A stretch of DNA of 64,000 bases from Cybelea sp963824595 (GCA_963824595.1 CAWGPY010000002.1:310001-374000), one strand, 5' to 3'; counted from the stretch's first letter, positions 1-8,465 are shown. Translations and numbers: made by a program. Notes: generated by a model not told the origin, from the sequence alone.

Positions 1-1573
1 CGGATTCGCGATCGCGCACGAGCAGCGTCCCGAGGATCGCGCCCGCTAGCCCGACCGGGATCGAGACGATGCCGGGGTTCTCGAGCGGGAAGAGCGCGTG
101 CGCTCCCATCATGACCGGGCTGACGGCGATGAGCGCCAGCGACGAGACGAGCCCGCAGAGCATGCCGAGGATCGCGCCGAAGCGCGAGAAGCGGCGCCAC
201 GAGAGCGCCAGCAGGATCACCGGCACGTTGGCGCTCGCGGCCACGGCGAACGCGAGCCCGACGAGGAACGCCACGTTATAACCGCGCAGCGCGATCGACA
301 GCGCGATCGCGAGCGCGCCGACGATCAGCGCGGTGGCGCGGGCCACGTAGAGGTACTCCGTCTCGTCGCCGCGCCCGCTGCGGACCAAACTGAACCAGAT
401 GTCGTGCGCGAACGCGGAGGATGCCGCGAGCGTGAGCCCGGCCACCACCGCCAGAATCGTCGCGAAGGCGACCGCGGCGACGAACGCCGTGAGCAGCGAT
501 CCGCCGAGGTTGCCCGCGAGCAGCGGAGCCGCCAAGTTGCTGTCGGGCTTAGGAACCACGTAGCCGTCGCGCGCCAGCTGCGCGTTGAGGCGGTCTTGCT
601 GCTCGGGATGATGCGCGATGTACCCGATCGCCTGACCTGCGTACATGCGGCGCCCGATGTGTTCCTTGCCGACGATCGTGGCCGCGCCGAGGCCCATGAA
701 CGACGTCGTGAGGTAGAAGATGCCGATCAGCAGCATGGCCCACGCCACCGACGTGCGGGCCGCCTTCGCCGACGATACGGTGAAGAATCGCATCAGGATG
801 TGCGGCAGTCCGGCCGTGCCCAGCACGAGCGCCAGCCCGAGCGAGACGAGGTTCCACGCGCCCAGCGCGCCGTGGAAGAGCAGCCCCGGCTGCAACAGGT
901 TGGTCGTGATGCCGGCGGCGGCCGGCACCGTCGCCGCGGCGTTGAGGAAATCGCCGAACGAGAAGTGGAAGTGCGCCATGACGAGCAGGGACAGTCCGAG
1001 CGACGTCGCCAGCAGCAGCACCGCCTTGATGATCTGCACCCACGTCGTCGCGATCATGCCGCCGAAGAGCACGTAGACCAGCATCAAGACGCCGACCGTC
1101 ACGATCGCCACGGCGTCGCCGAAACGCGGCAGCAGCACGTTGACGAGGGCGCTGATGCCGACCATCTGGGCGATCAGGTAGAACAGCGTGATGGCGATAG
1201 TGGAGATCGCCGCGATGGCGCGCACGCCCCGGCCCCGCAGGCGAAACGAGATCAGGTCGGCCATCGTGTACTTGCCGGTGTTGCGCAGCGGCTCGGCGAC
1301 GAGGAAGAGCACGGCCAGGTATGCGACCAGCCATCCGACCGAGTACATGAAGCCGTCGAAGCCGTAGAACGCGATGAGGCCCGTTATGCCGAGGAACGTG
1401 GCGGCCGAGACGTAGTCGCCGGCGATGGCCCAGCCGTTCTGGAGGGCGTTGATGCTGCGGTGCGCGGCGTAGAAGCCGCGGCTCGTCGAGGTCTGCCCCG
1501 ACGCCCAGTACGTGACGATCAGCGTGATGCCGACGAAGACCGCGAACATCACGAGCGTCTCCTGGGCGATCAC
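1..1573 (-). CDS. actP: Cation/acetate symporter ActP (sodium:solute symporter family), 3' end outside window
   Basis: Reverse-strand translation gives a continuous hydrophobic protein of at least 524 residues with the many membrane helices of the SSS family and the acetate-permease pattern of an early TYWASGQTS stretch and AGDYVSAATFLG. Family role: Na+- or H+-coupled uptake of acetate and other short monocarboxylates at the inner membrane. The GTG at 1573 overlaps the stop of the DUF485 gene (GTGA), so the two are probably translationally coupled; an ATG at 1549 is an alternative. The frame is still open at base 2 and ends near LLVRDRES, so I expect only a few tens of residues to be missing. 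The pairing with DUF485 is the classic yjcH-actP arrangement. Confidence 0.85.
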   Translation of the reverse strand, partial: MIAQETLVMFAVFVGITLIVTYWASGQTSTSRGFYAAHRSINALQNGWAIAGDYVSAATFLGITGLIAFYGFDGFMYSVGWLVAYLAVLFLVAEPLRNTGKYTMADLISFRLRGRGVRAIAAISTIAITLFYLIAQMVGISALVNVLLPRFGDAVAIVTVGVLMLVYVLFGGMIATTWVQIIKAVLLLATSLGLSLLVMAHFHFSFGDFLNAAATVPAAAGITTNLLQPGLLFHGALGAWNLVSLGLALVLGTAGLPHILMRFFTVSSAKAARTSVAWAMLLIGIFYLTTSFMGLGAATIVGKEHIGRRMYAGQAIGYIAHHPEQQDRLNAQLARDGYVVPKPDSNLAAPLLAGNLGGSLLTAFVAAVAFATILAVVAGLTLAASSAFAHDIWFSLVRSGRGDETEYLYVARATALIVGALAIALSIALRGYNVAFLVGLAFAVAASANVPVILLALSWRRFSRFGAILGMLCGLVSSLALIAVSPVMMGAHALFPLENPGIVSIPVGLAGAILGTLLVRDRES

Positions 1574-1902
1574 GCCAGGTCGTCCACGATCTCGCGAATC
1601 TCCTCGCGACGGATCTTCGCGGCGGCGACGTCGAAACGGCGGGCCCGCCGCAGGTAGAGCACCAGCAGGATCCACGCCATCGCAAACTGCGAGAGCGCGA
1701 AGCAATAGGCGAGCGTGAGCGGGCCGAGAACCGCCCGGCTCATCGTTTTCGGCGCCACCCCGACCGAGATGGGCAGCGCGAGGTAGTACGCGACGAAGAA
1801 GATCGTGGCCGGGATCACGAAGCGGCGGCGCGAGCGCACGAGCGACTTGAACTCGGGCTCGCCCGCGAGGGTCTCCCAGCGCGCCGGCTTGATGTGACGC
1901 AC
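1570..1902 (-). CDS. DUF485 family membrane protein (YjcH-like partner of ActP)
   Basis: A 110-residue protein with a soluble N-terminus, two hydrophobic helices (roughly residues 30-50 and 62-85) and a basic, charged tail ending EIVDDLA. The N-terminal pattern W-E-x-L-x-x-x-P-E-F-K-x-L-V-R-x-R-R-R-F is the DUF485 signature. These proteins sit directly upstream of acetate permeases; their exact role is unknown. The start chosen is the GTG that overlaps the sufU stop by one base (TAGTG). The open frame extends further upstream, but that part only shadows sufU. The gene is therefore cotranscribed with the SUF genes in front of it, which links acetate uptake physically to the Fe-S operon. Confidence 0.8.
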   Translation of the reverse strand: MRHIKPARWETLAGEPEFKSLVRSRRRFVIPATIFFVAYYLALPISVGVAPKTMSRAVLGPLTLAYCFALSQFAMAWILLVLYLRRARRFDVAAAKIRREEIREIVDDLA

Positions 1903-2291
1903 TACTCTTCGTCCGGCCAGCCGGCGATCTCGCCGATCGCGGCGCTCTTGAGCACTCGAAGGCCCAGCATCGCGCACTTCATGCGCGTCGGGCTGATGCC
2001 GATGCCGACGTCTTCGAGCACGACGTCTTTGGACAGCTTGGCGATGTCGGCGAGTTTCATGCCTTTCACCCTCTCGGTCAGCATCGACGCCGATGCCTGA
2101 CTGATCGCGCAGCCCCTGCCCGAGAACCTGACGTCGCTCACGACGCCGTCGTCGAGCGCGAGCTGCATCCGGATCTGATCCCCGCACAGGGGGTTGAGAT
2201 CCTCCGCTTCGACGTCGGCCCGCTCGAGGCTGCCGAAGTTGCGCGGATTACGATAGTGATCGAGGATGTAGTCGCGGTAGAAGTCGTCCAC
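1902..2291 (-). CDS. sufU: SufU-type Fe-S assembly sulfurtransferase
   Basis: 129 residues with the SufU/IscU fold signature: LNPLCGD (Cys36, Asp38), SGRGCAIS (Cys61) and KCAML (Cys106). In Gram-positive-type SUF systems SufU binds Zn2+ through these residues and accepts persulfide sulfur from SufS. The gene lies 9 bp downstream of sufS, as expected for that pair. The ATG start gives the conserved N-terminus DFYRDYILDHYRNPRN. Length and ligand set are normal. It could in principle act as an IscU scaffold, but adjacency to sufS and the absence of iscS or hscAB favour SufU. Confidence 0.9.
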   Translation of the reverse strand: MDDFYRDYILDHYRNPRNFGSLERADVEAEDLNPLCGDQIRMQLALDDGVVSDVRFSGRGCAISQASASMLTERVKGMKLADIAKLSKDVVLEDVGIGISPTRMKCAMLGLRVLKSAAIGEIAGWPDEE

Positions 2292-2300
2292 GCAGCCTCG

Positions 2301-3563
2301 CTAGACGCCGAAAACGCGCGCGGCCTTTTCGATGCCCGCGTAGAGCGCGTCGACGTCGGCCTCGGTGTTATAGATGTAGAACGACGCGCGGGTGGTGGCC
2401 GCCCAGCCCATCTTTTCCATGAGCGGCATCGTGCAGTGGTGTCCGGCGCGCACGCAGATGCCTTCCGTGTCCAAGATCGAGGCGAGGTCGTGCGCGTGGA
2501 CGTCGGCAAAGTTGAAGGAGATCACGCCGGAGATGAGCCGCGGATCGCGCGGGCCGTAGATGGCGAGGCCGCGCGGCTCGAGTTCCGCGAGGCGGTCGAG
2601 CGCGTAGGTCGTGAGCCGCCGCTCGTGCTCGCGCACCCACTCCATGCCTAGGGTCTCGAGATACTCGACCGCCACGCCGAACGCGATCGCGTCGGCGATG
2701 TTGCTGGTGCCGGCTTCGAACTTGCGCGGAGGCTCGCTGAAGATCGTCTGCGCGTACTCGACCTTGCGGATCATGTCGCCGCCCGACAAGAAGGGCGGCA
2801 TCGCCTCGAGCAGCGCGCGCTTGCCGTAGAGCACGCCGATCCCCGTGGGGCCCAGCATCTTGTGCCCGCTGAACGTGTAGAAGTCGACGTCGAGCGCTTT
2901 GACGTCAACGGGCATGTGCGGCGCGCCCTGCGCCCCGTCCACGAGCACGACGGCGCCGGCCGCGTGCGCGCGCGGCACGATCGTCTCGAGCGGCGCGATG
3001 GTGCCCAGCGTGTTGCTCGCGTGCGCGACGGCCACCAGCTTGCAGCCGTCGAGCAGGTTGTCGAGATCGTCGAGTACGTACAGGCCGCGCTCGTCGACCG
3101 GAATGAAACGCAGCTCGGCGCCGGTGCGCTGCGCCAACAGCTGCCACGGCACGAGGTCGGAGTGGTGCTCGAGCTCGGAGACCAAGATCGCGTCGCCGGG
3201 CTTCAGGTTGACGCTGCCCCACGAGTAGGCGACGAGGTTGATCGCTTCGGTGGTGTTCCGAACCCAGATCACCTCGGAGACGCCGGCGTTGACGAAGCGG
3301 GCGACCTTAACGCGTGCTTTTTCGTATTCCGACGTCGCCCGCTCCGCGATCTCGTAGACGCCCCGGTGGATGTTGGCGTTGTACTGCTCGTAGTAGTCCA
3401 CCAGCGCCTGGATGACGACGCGCGGTTTCTGCGACGTGGCCGCCGAGTCGAGATAGACGAGGCGCTTTCCGCGCGACGTGGGGCGCGAAAGGATCGGGAA
3501 ATCGGCGGCGATGCGCTTCGCGATCGCAGCGTCGTCGGCCGCGGCACGCGTAACGACCGTCAC
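2301..3563 (-). CDS. sufS: Cysteine desulfurase SufS
   Basis: 420-residue PLP enzyme of the group II NifS family. The PLP lysine lies in FSGHKMLGPTG (Lys235) and the catalytic cysteine in RAGHHC (Cys377). Role: takes sulfur from L-cysteine and passes it to SufU for the SUF scaffold. GTG start overlapping the sufD stop (GTGA), so coupled translation with sufD is likely. Length and motifs are full, and there is no sign of decay. Confidence 0.95.
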   Translation of the reverse strand: MTVVTRAAADDAAIAKRIAADFPILSRPTSRGKRLVYLDSAATSQKPRVVIQALVDYYEQYNANIHRGVYEIAERATSEYEKARVKVARFVNAGVSEVIWVRNTTEAINLVAYSWGSVNLKPGDAILVSELEHHSDLVPWQLLAQRTGAELRFIPVDERGLYVLDDLDNLLDGCKLVAVAHASNTLGTIAPLETIVPRAHAAGAVVLVDGAQGAPHMPVDVKALDVDFYTFSGHKMLGPTGIGVLYGKRALLEAMPPFLSGGDMIRKVEYAQTIFSEPPRKFEAGTSNIADAIAFGVAVEYLETLGMEWVREHERRLTTYALDRLAELEPRGLAIYGPRDPRLISGVISFNFADVHAHDLASILDTEGICVRAGHHCTMPLMEKMGWAATTRASFYIYNTEADVDALYAGIEKAARVFGV

Positions 3564-4762
3564 CCGAGCTTGGCCTCGAGGGCCGCGCGCAGCTCGTCGC
3601 GCAGCGCGGCGGTGGGAAAATGCTCGATCGCGGGCTCGAAGAACCCGAGCGCGATCATCTGCTCGGCGGCAGAGCGTTCGATGCCGCGGCTCTCCATATA
3701 GAAGAGCTGCTCCACGTCAATGGCGCCGACGGTGGCACCGTGGTAGGCCTTGACGTCGTTGGCGCCGATCTCCAGAGCGGGAACCGAGTCGACGTGCGCG
3801 GTGGCCGAAAGCAGCAGCGCGTCGTCGCGCAGCCGCGCGTCGCTGCCCTGCGCGTGAGGCGCGATGCGGATGTTGCCGAGAAAGCGCGCCTGCCCGCGCT
3901 CGCGTGCGGCCGACTTCACCAGCGTCTCCGACGACGCGTCGCCGGCACGGTGTTCGACGGTGCTCACGAGGTCAACGTGCTGCGTGCCGCGCGGAAAGAA
4001 CAGCGCGGTGACGCGCGACTGCGATCCCGGCGCGTCGATCACGACGGTGACGTCGCTGGCGGCGACTTCGCCGCCGAGCTCGGCGCAGGCCAATGCGACG
4101 CGGGCGTCGCGGCCCGGGCGCGCGGCGCGGGTGGTGACGATGCGCGCCGAATCGTCGGCGGTCTGGACGCTCGCATAGGTAACGTCGGCGTGGTCTTCGG
4201 TGACGACCTCCGCGGCGCCGCAGACGAACGCGCCGGCTTCGGCGGTAATGCGCTCGAGCACGGTGGCGCGCGCTCCGCGTTCGGCGAGGACGACGCTCCA
4301 CGGGAAGATCGCCGCGTCCTTCGCGGCGTGATGCCGGATCACGATCGGTTCGTCGGACGCGTGGTCGGCGCGCACGTAGACGAACGCGCCGTGGCCGGCG
4401 AACGCGGTCGCGAGAGCGCCGAACTTCGAATCGGCGATGCCCGACGTGCCGAACGCACGGGCGAAGAGCGCCGGGTACTCGCGGGCGGCCGTCGCGAGAT
4501 CGCAGACGAGCACGCCCGGATCGTCGGAATGCACGCTCGTGCCGGCGCCGGTCTCGATCGTCGCGGCGCTCGGAACCATCGCTTCGAAATCGACGCGCCA
4601 GAAGCGGCCCGGCTTTTCGCGACCGCTGCGCAGCGACAGAAACCGGTCGAGCAAACGCCGGCGCGCGTCGAGCGCGACCGGCGCATCGCCGAACGCTGTC
4701 AGGCGTTCGTGGAGCTCGTAACCGGGTTGCGTTGCGGGCGCCGGTGGATTAGGCGACGGCAC
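3560..4762 (-). CDS. sufD: Fe-S assembly scaffold component SufD
   Basis: 400 residues with the right-handed beta-helix core and the SufD C-terminal signature ANDVKAYHGATVG followed by ...FYMESRGIERSAAEQMIALGF. SufD pairs with SufB and SufC in the SufBC2D scaffold complex. The GTG at 4762 was chosen; it overlaps the end of sufC by 14 bp, and no later start keeps the N-terminus. The HGATVG motif and overall length identify it as SufD rather than SufB, whose gene is not in the window. Confidence 0.88.
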   Translation of the reverse strand: MPSPNPPAPATQPGYELHERLTAFGDAPVALDARRRLLDRFLSLRSGREKPGRFWRVDFEAMVPSAATIETGAGTSVHSDDPGVLVCDLATAAREYPALFARAFGTSGIADSKFGALATAFAGHGAFVYVRADHASDEPIVIRHHAAKDAAIFPWSVVLAERGARATVLERITAEAGAFVCGAAEVVTEDHADVTYASVQTADDSARIVTTRAARPGRDARVALACAELGGEVAASDVTVVIDAPGSQSRVTALFFPRGTQHVDLVSTVEHRAGDASSETLVKSAARERGQARFLGNIRIAPHAQGSDARLRDDALLLSATAHVDSVPALEIGANDVKAYHGATVGAIDVEQLFYMESRGIERSAAEQMIALGFFEPAIEHFPTAALRDELRAALEAKLG

Positions 4763-5516
4763 CGGCCTCCTCGCGAAGCCGGTCGTAGCCCTCGCGCTCG
4801 ATGCGATGCGCGAGGTCGGGACCGCCAGTCTTGACGATGCGCCCGTCAATCATCACGTGGACGACGTCGGCCACGACGTACTGCAGTATGCGCGGGTAGT
4901 GCGTGATGATGAGAAAACCGGTGTCGCGTCCCTCGTCGCTGGCGCGCAGCGCCGCGATCGAGTCGCCGACGTCTTTGAGCGCGTCAATGTCGAGCCCGGA
5001 ATCGGTCTCGTCGAGAACGGCGTACTTCGGCGCGAGCACGGCGAGTTGGAGCATCTCGAGCCGCTTTTTCTCGCCGCCGGAGAAGCCGTCGTTGAGATAG
5101 CGCCCCATGAACGACGGATCGATGCCCAGCTGCTCCATCTTTTCGAGCAGCAGCGCGCGGAACTTCGCCGGAGGCAGATCGCCGGGCCGCTCGGCCTGGC
5201 GCGCGGCGTGGAGGAAGTTAGCCACCTTCACTCCCGGGATCGCCGCCGGGTACTGGAACGACAGAAAGAGCCCGGCCCGCGCCCGCTTGTCGGGGCTCAG
5301 TGCCAAGATGTCCTCGCCGTTCAACTCGACCTTGCCGCTCACGTCGTACTGCGGATGCCCGGTCAGGGAGAAGGCGAGCGTTGACTTCCCGCTGCCGTTC
5401 GGCCCCATCAGGGCCGCAACTCGGCCGGGCTCGACCCTTAGATTTATTCCTTTGAGTATCTCGTTGCCGGCAACGCGGCAGCGAAGGTTTTCGATCACGA
5501 GTCCTTGGTCGGGCAT
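4749..5516 (-). CDS. sufC: SUF ATPase SufC
   Basis: 255-residue ABC-type ATPase. Walker A GPNGSGKST, signature FSGGEKKRLEML, Walker B YAVLDETDSGLDID and a C-terminal switch histidine in ITHYPRIL match SufC, whose D-loop and DETDSGLDID are characteristic. It drives the conformational cycle of the SufBC2D scaffold. First gene of the minus-strand operon sufC-sufD-sufS-sufU-DUF485-actP. The ATG lies only 7 bp downstream of a -10-like hexamer, suggesting a leaderless transcript. Confidence 0.95.
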   Translation of the reverse strand: MPDQGLVIENLRCRVAGNEILKGINLRVEPGRVAALMGPNGSGKSTLAFSLTGHPQYDVSGKVELNGEDILALSPDKRARAGLFLSFQYPAAIPGVKVANFLHAARQAERPGDLPPAKFRALLLEKMEQLGIDPSFMGRYLNDGFSGGEKKRLEMLQLAVLAPKYAVLDETDSGLDIDALKDVGDSIAALRASDEGRDTGFLIITHYPRILQYVVADVVHVMIDGRIVKTGGPDLAHRIEREGYDRLREEAGAVA

Positions 5517-5522
5517 GCGCCT

Positions 5523-5598
5523 AATCGTAGCCGACGCTCTCTTAGAAAGTCAAGGAGAAACTTTACTATCTAGCCGTCTTCGTGCTAGGATAACGCGG
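5523..5598. promoter_or_regulatory. Divergent sufC/sufR promoters with a candidate SufR operator
   Basis: The minus strand carries TTGACT (5548-5553), an 18-bp spacer and TACGAT (5524-5529), 7 bp from the sufC ATG. The plus strand carries TTTACT (5562-5567), an 18-bp spacer and TAGGAT (5586-5591), about 10 bp from the sufR ATG. Between them an imperfect inverted repeat TAGAAAGT (5543-5550) / ACTTTACTA (5560-5568) covers both -35 boxes, so one bound repressor could shut both genes. The promoter match is good by eye; the operator assignment is inferred from position and symmetry. Confidence 0.55.
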
Positions 5599-5601
5599 AA
5601 G

Positions 5602-6243
5602 ATGCACGCCGATCGCTTCTTTGCGACCACCAGGGGGAAGATCGTGAACGAGCTGCGCCGCCGCGGCTCGGCCTCGGCGACCGACCTCGCCCGATCCTTC
5701 GGCCTCTCGGCCAACGCCGTGCGCCAGCAGCTGATGGTGCTCGAACGCGACGGCCTGGTCGCCGAGACCTCGGTGCGGCGCGGCCCGACCAAGCCCACGT
5801 ACGAGTTCTCCCTGACGCCCGACGCCGACAAGCTGTTCCCACAGGCCTACGACAAGATGCTGAGCGCCGTGCTGCGCGAGCTGCGCAGCCAGTTCGGCCC
5901 GGCGGGCGTGGAGCGCGTGTTCGAGGGCCTCTCGCGCCGCGCGGTCGAGCGCGCGCGGCTCGCGGTGACGGCGGAGGATCCCGAAGCGCGCGTCGCCCAG
6001 CTGACCGAGATGCTTCGCAAGACGGGCGTGGTCGCCGAATACAGCTTGATCGACGGCGGATACGCGCTGCACGAGCACAACTGTCCCTACTCGAACGCGG
6101 CGAAGGAACACCCGGAGGTCTGCCAGGTGATCCACAACGTGATCGACGAGACGCTCGGCGGCGCGCACGAACAGACCGAATCACTGGCTCACGGCGGGAA
6201 AGAGTGCCGTTTCGAGCTGCATCCGCCCACGGGAGTGAGTTAA
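5602..6243 (+). CDS. sufR: SufR-like Fe-S-sensing transcriptional repressor
   Basis: 213 residues. The N-terminal winged helix-turn-helix (about residues 12-60, with SATDLARSFGLSANAVRQQL) is of DeoR/ArsR-like type. The C-terminal domain has three cysteines (161, 174, 202), the CPYSNAAKEHPEVC pair being the cluster-binding signature of SufR. SufR holds a 4Fe-4S cluster and represses suf genes when Fe-S supply is adequate. Divergent orientation from sufC and the shared palindrome support autoregulation. The ATG at 5602 starts right where family homology begins; the open frame upstream is just an extension across the promoter. Confidence 0.88.
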   Translation: MHADRFFATTRGKIVNELRRRGSASATDLARSFGLSANAVRQQLMVLERDGLVAETSVRRGPTKPTYEFSLTPDADKLFPQAYDKMLSAVLRELRSQFGPAGVERVFEGLSRRAVERARLAVTAEDPEARVAQLTEMLRKTGVVAEYSLIDGGYALHEHNCPYSNAAKEHPEVCQVIHNVIDETLGGAHEQTESLAHGGKECRFELHPPTGVS

Positions 6244-6249
6244 GCCAGC

Positions 6250-6750
6250 ATGGATTTCCCCAAGTTTGCGCGCCTGGTCGAAGAGCGCACCGGTTTCCGG
6301 ACGATGGAGTCGCCGACCGCGAGCGGCGAGTACTTCAGCGACTCGTGCGGCGACATGTACAACTTCTTCCTGCGCGTCGGACCCGGCGCGGTGATCGAGG
6401 ACATCTCGTACTTTACGACCGGCTGCGGTTTCGGCACCGCGACGTGCAGTCTGGTGGTCGAGCTCGCGAAGGGCAAGACCGTTGACGAAGCCGCGGCGAT
6501 CTCGCCGGCCGACATCGAAGCGCAGCTCGACGGCTATCCCGAGAAGAAGAAAGACTACCCCGAGCGCGCCCTCGAGGCGCTCAACGTCGCCATCGCCGAC
6601 TATCGCGGCAAGGTGAGCTCGGGCGCGGTGCCCGATCACGCGGCGATCCCGCGCCCGGCAGCGCCCGCTACCGCTGCGGCTCCGGTCGCCGCGACGCCGG
6701 CCGCCGGCAACGGCGCGCCCGACGGCAAGCTCGTCATCAATTTACGCTAG
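6250..6750 (+). CDS. NifU/IscU N-terminal-domain protein, atypical Fe-S scaffold
   Basis: 166 residues. The first half follows the NifU/IscU N-domain: YFSDSCGDMYNF (Cys33, Asp35) and TTGCGFGTATCS (Cys59, Cys66). The third conserved ligand, normally Cys in a K-x-H-C-x-x-L context, is absent; the equivalent stretch reads KKKDYPERALEAL. The last 40 or so residues are a flexible Ala/Pro-rich tail. It starts 6 bp after sufR and is therefore in the SufR-controlled unit. Probably an Fe-S scaffold or carrier, but the missing ligand means function should not be assumed. Confidence 0.7.
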   Translation: MDFPKFARLVEERTGFRTMESPTASGEYFSDSCGDMYNFFLRVGPGAVIEDISYFTTGCGFGTATCSLVVELAKGKTVDEAAAISPADIEAQLDGYPEKKKDYPERALEALNVAIADYRGKVSSGAVPDHAAIPRPAAPATAAAPVAATPAAGNGAPDGKLVINLR

Positions 6751-6777
6751 CTCTCCGGTAGCGCTGCGCGTCTTCGC

Positions 6778-7341
6778 TCAGGACAAGAGCGGTGCGGTGG
6801 CGATTATCTCGTAGCGTGACGTGTTGCGGGCTTTGTCGAACAGCGATTCGAACAGCGTGACGCGCTCGACGACGATGTTGATTGGCGTGAATTCGACGAG
6901 CGGGAGCGGGCGGTGCGGGTCTTTCGTGCGGGCGATGGTGACGTGGGCGACCGCGTCGTCGTCGAAGGCGAAGCCGAGCGAGGCGTAGGCGCCGCGGAGC
7001 GAGCTCGATAGCGAGCGAAACGCCGGCCCCTGTTCGCGCGAGCCGATATAGACGACCCGCGGGCGGCGCTCGTGCGGGAACGCGCCGAGCTTGTCGAATG
7101 CGAGCGCGAACGGCGGTACCGCCGCGGCCGCCTCGAGCGCCGAGATCGTCTCGGGCGTTCGCTCCGGCGCTACGTTGCCTAAGAACGCGAGCGTGACGTG
7201 CAGCTTGCCCGGCGATTCGTACTTCGCCGCGAAGCCCGTTTTGGTTAGCGCCGACGCGACGTCCGCGCACGCGGCGCGCGCGGCGTCGCCGAGCTCGATC
7301 CCGGCGAAGAGGCGTCGCGTGCGAGCAGCGCCTTCAGCCAT
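6778..7341 (-). CDS. thpR: RNA 2',3'-cyclic phosphodiesterase ThpR (LigT family)
   Basis: 187 residues of the 2H phosphoesterase fold with both catalytic repeats, HVTLAFLG and HVTIARTK. The N-terminal RLFAGIEL is the usual ThpR opening strand. Family activity is hydrolysis of 2',3'-cyclic phosphate ends of RNA. Last gene of the folD operon; its ATG overlaps the end of the upstream metallo-hydrolase by 8 bp. The 3' end faces the NifU-like gene across 27 bp with no obvious terminator. Confidence 0.9.
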   Translation of the reverse strand: MAEGAARTRRLFAGIELGDAARAACADVASALTKTGFAAKYESPGKLHVTLAFLGNVAPERTPETISALEAAAAVPPFALAFDKLGAFPHERRPRVVYIGSREQGPAFRSLSSSLRGAYASLGFAFDDDAVAHVTIARTKDPHRPLPLVEFTPINIVVERVTLFESLFDKARNTSRYEIIATAPLLS

Positions 7342-7972
7342 TCAAGTACGGGTTCGCGTTCCGTTCGGTTCCGATCGTCGTAAACGGCCCGTGCCCCGGC
7401 ACGACCGGCGTCGCGTCGTCGTAGGGCAGCAGCTTCGTGCGGATAGACGTGACGATGTCTTCCATTGACGTGCCGCCGAGGTCCCAGCGCCCGATCGAAC
7501 CGGCGAAGAGCGTGTCGCCCGTCAGCAGCACGATCTTTGCGCCGTCGTCGATCTCGAACGACACGCTGCCCGGCGTGTGCCCCGGCGTGTGCAGCACGCG
7601 AGCGCGCACGGAGCCGGCCTCGAGCAGGTCGCCGTCGCGCAGATCGCCGTCCATCGCGACGACCGGCGGCGGGTGCGCCAACCCCAGCCACGTGGCCTGC
7701 ATCGGCAGCGCGCGGTAGAGCGGCAGGTCGTCGGGATGCAGCAGCGCGCTGCCGCCCGTCAGGTCGCGCAGCCGCCCGAGATCGCCCACGTGATCGATGT
7801 GCGCGTGCGTGTGCAGCAGGAATCGCGCGCGCCAGCCGTTGCGCTGCAGATACTCCGAAACCTCGCCGGCGCCGTCGCCCCCGTCCACGACGATGGCGTC
7901 GCCCGTCTTCTCGTCGGCGACGACCGTGCAGTTGCAGCTCAGCGGCCCCACGGCGAAGGTTCGTGCGATCAT
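7334..7972 (-). CDS. Metallo-beta-lactamase-fold hydrolase (glyoxalase II-like)
   Basis: 212 residues with the binuclear metal motif THAHIDHVGD and later metal ligands HTPGHTPGS, TGDTLFAGSIGR and the C-terminal PGHGPFT. This pattern and size match the YcbL/GloB-like single-domain group that hydrolyses thioesters such as S-lactoylglutathione-type substrates. The substrate here cannot be read from sequence. Overlaps thpR by 8 bp and follows the flavin reductase by 7 bp, so it is within the operon. Confidence 0.88.
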   Translation of the reverse strand: MIARTFAVGPLSCNCTVVADEKTGDAIVVDGGDGAGEVSEYLQRNGWRARFLLHTHAHIDHVGDLGRLRDLTGGSALLHPDDLPLYRALPMQATWLGLAHPPPVVAMDGDLRDGDLLEAGSVRARVLHTPGHTPGSVSFEIDDGAKIVLLTGDTLFAGSIGRWDLGGTSMEDIVTSIRTKLLPYDDATPVVPGHGPFTTIGTERNANPYLNG

Positions 7973-7979
7973 CGCGCGT

Positions 7980-8465
7980 TCAATCCACGTGGATGCCGAA
8001 GTCGTGAAAACCGCCGTTGAAGTAGCCCAGCGGCGAGCCGGCCCGCGCGCTGCACGAGAGCACGCGCCCGATCAGGATCGAGTGCGAGCCCATCTGGTAC
8101 TCGTGCGACAGCTCGCAGTCGAAGTGCGCGATGGCGCCCGCGAGGACCGGCGCTCCGGTCGAGTCGACCGAGTAACCGATCTCGGCGAACTGCCGCTCGC
8201 GCACCTTGCCCGAGAAGTGCTCCGCGAGGCGGCGCTGGTCGCCGGCGAGCACGTTCACGCAGAACACGCGCGAGCTGGAGATGAAGAGGTAGCTGCGCGC
8301 CTCGCGGTTGATGCAGATCAGCAGCGAGGGCGGCTCCAGCGAGACGCTCGCGAAGGCGTTGACCGTGATTCCGCGCGGCTCGCCCTCTTTGAGCGTCGTG
8401 ACGACCGTCACGCCGGTCGGCACGTGCCGCATCGCGTGCTTGAACTCGGCCGCGGACGCGGTCAC
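7980..8465 (-). CDS. Flavin reductase domain protein (FMN-binding split barrel)
   Basis: 161 residues with the flavin-reductase-like pattern: AMRHVPTGVTVVTT, ITVNAFASVSLEPPSLLICIN, FCVNVLAGDQ, the GAIAHFDCEL strand and the terminal GYFNGGFHDFG. The family uses NAD(P)H to reduce FMN or FAD, often supplying a monooxygenase. GTG start overlaps the methyltransferase stop (GTGA). No monooxygenase partner is nearby, so the physiological acceptor is unknown. Confidence 0.87.
   Translation of the reverse strand: MTASAAEFKHAMRHVPTGVTVVTTLKEGEPRGITVNAFASVSLEPPSLLICINREARSYLFISSSRVFCVNVLAGDQRRLAEHFSGKVRERQFAEIGYSVDSTGAPVLAGAIAHFDCELSHEYQMGSHSILIGRVLSCSARAGSPLGYFNGGFHDFGIHVD

Noticed and set aside
98..1657. 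Long plus-strand open frame opposite the acetate permease
   Set aside because: Its translation is Arg/His/Asp/Glu-rich with no domain, the typical antisense shadow of a GC-rich membrane protein gene; the minus strand encodes a recognised family.
5107..5601. N-terminal extension of the sufR frame
   Set aside because: It runs antisense through sufC and across the promoter; SufR homology begins at the ATG at 5602.
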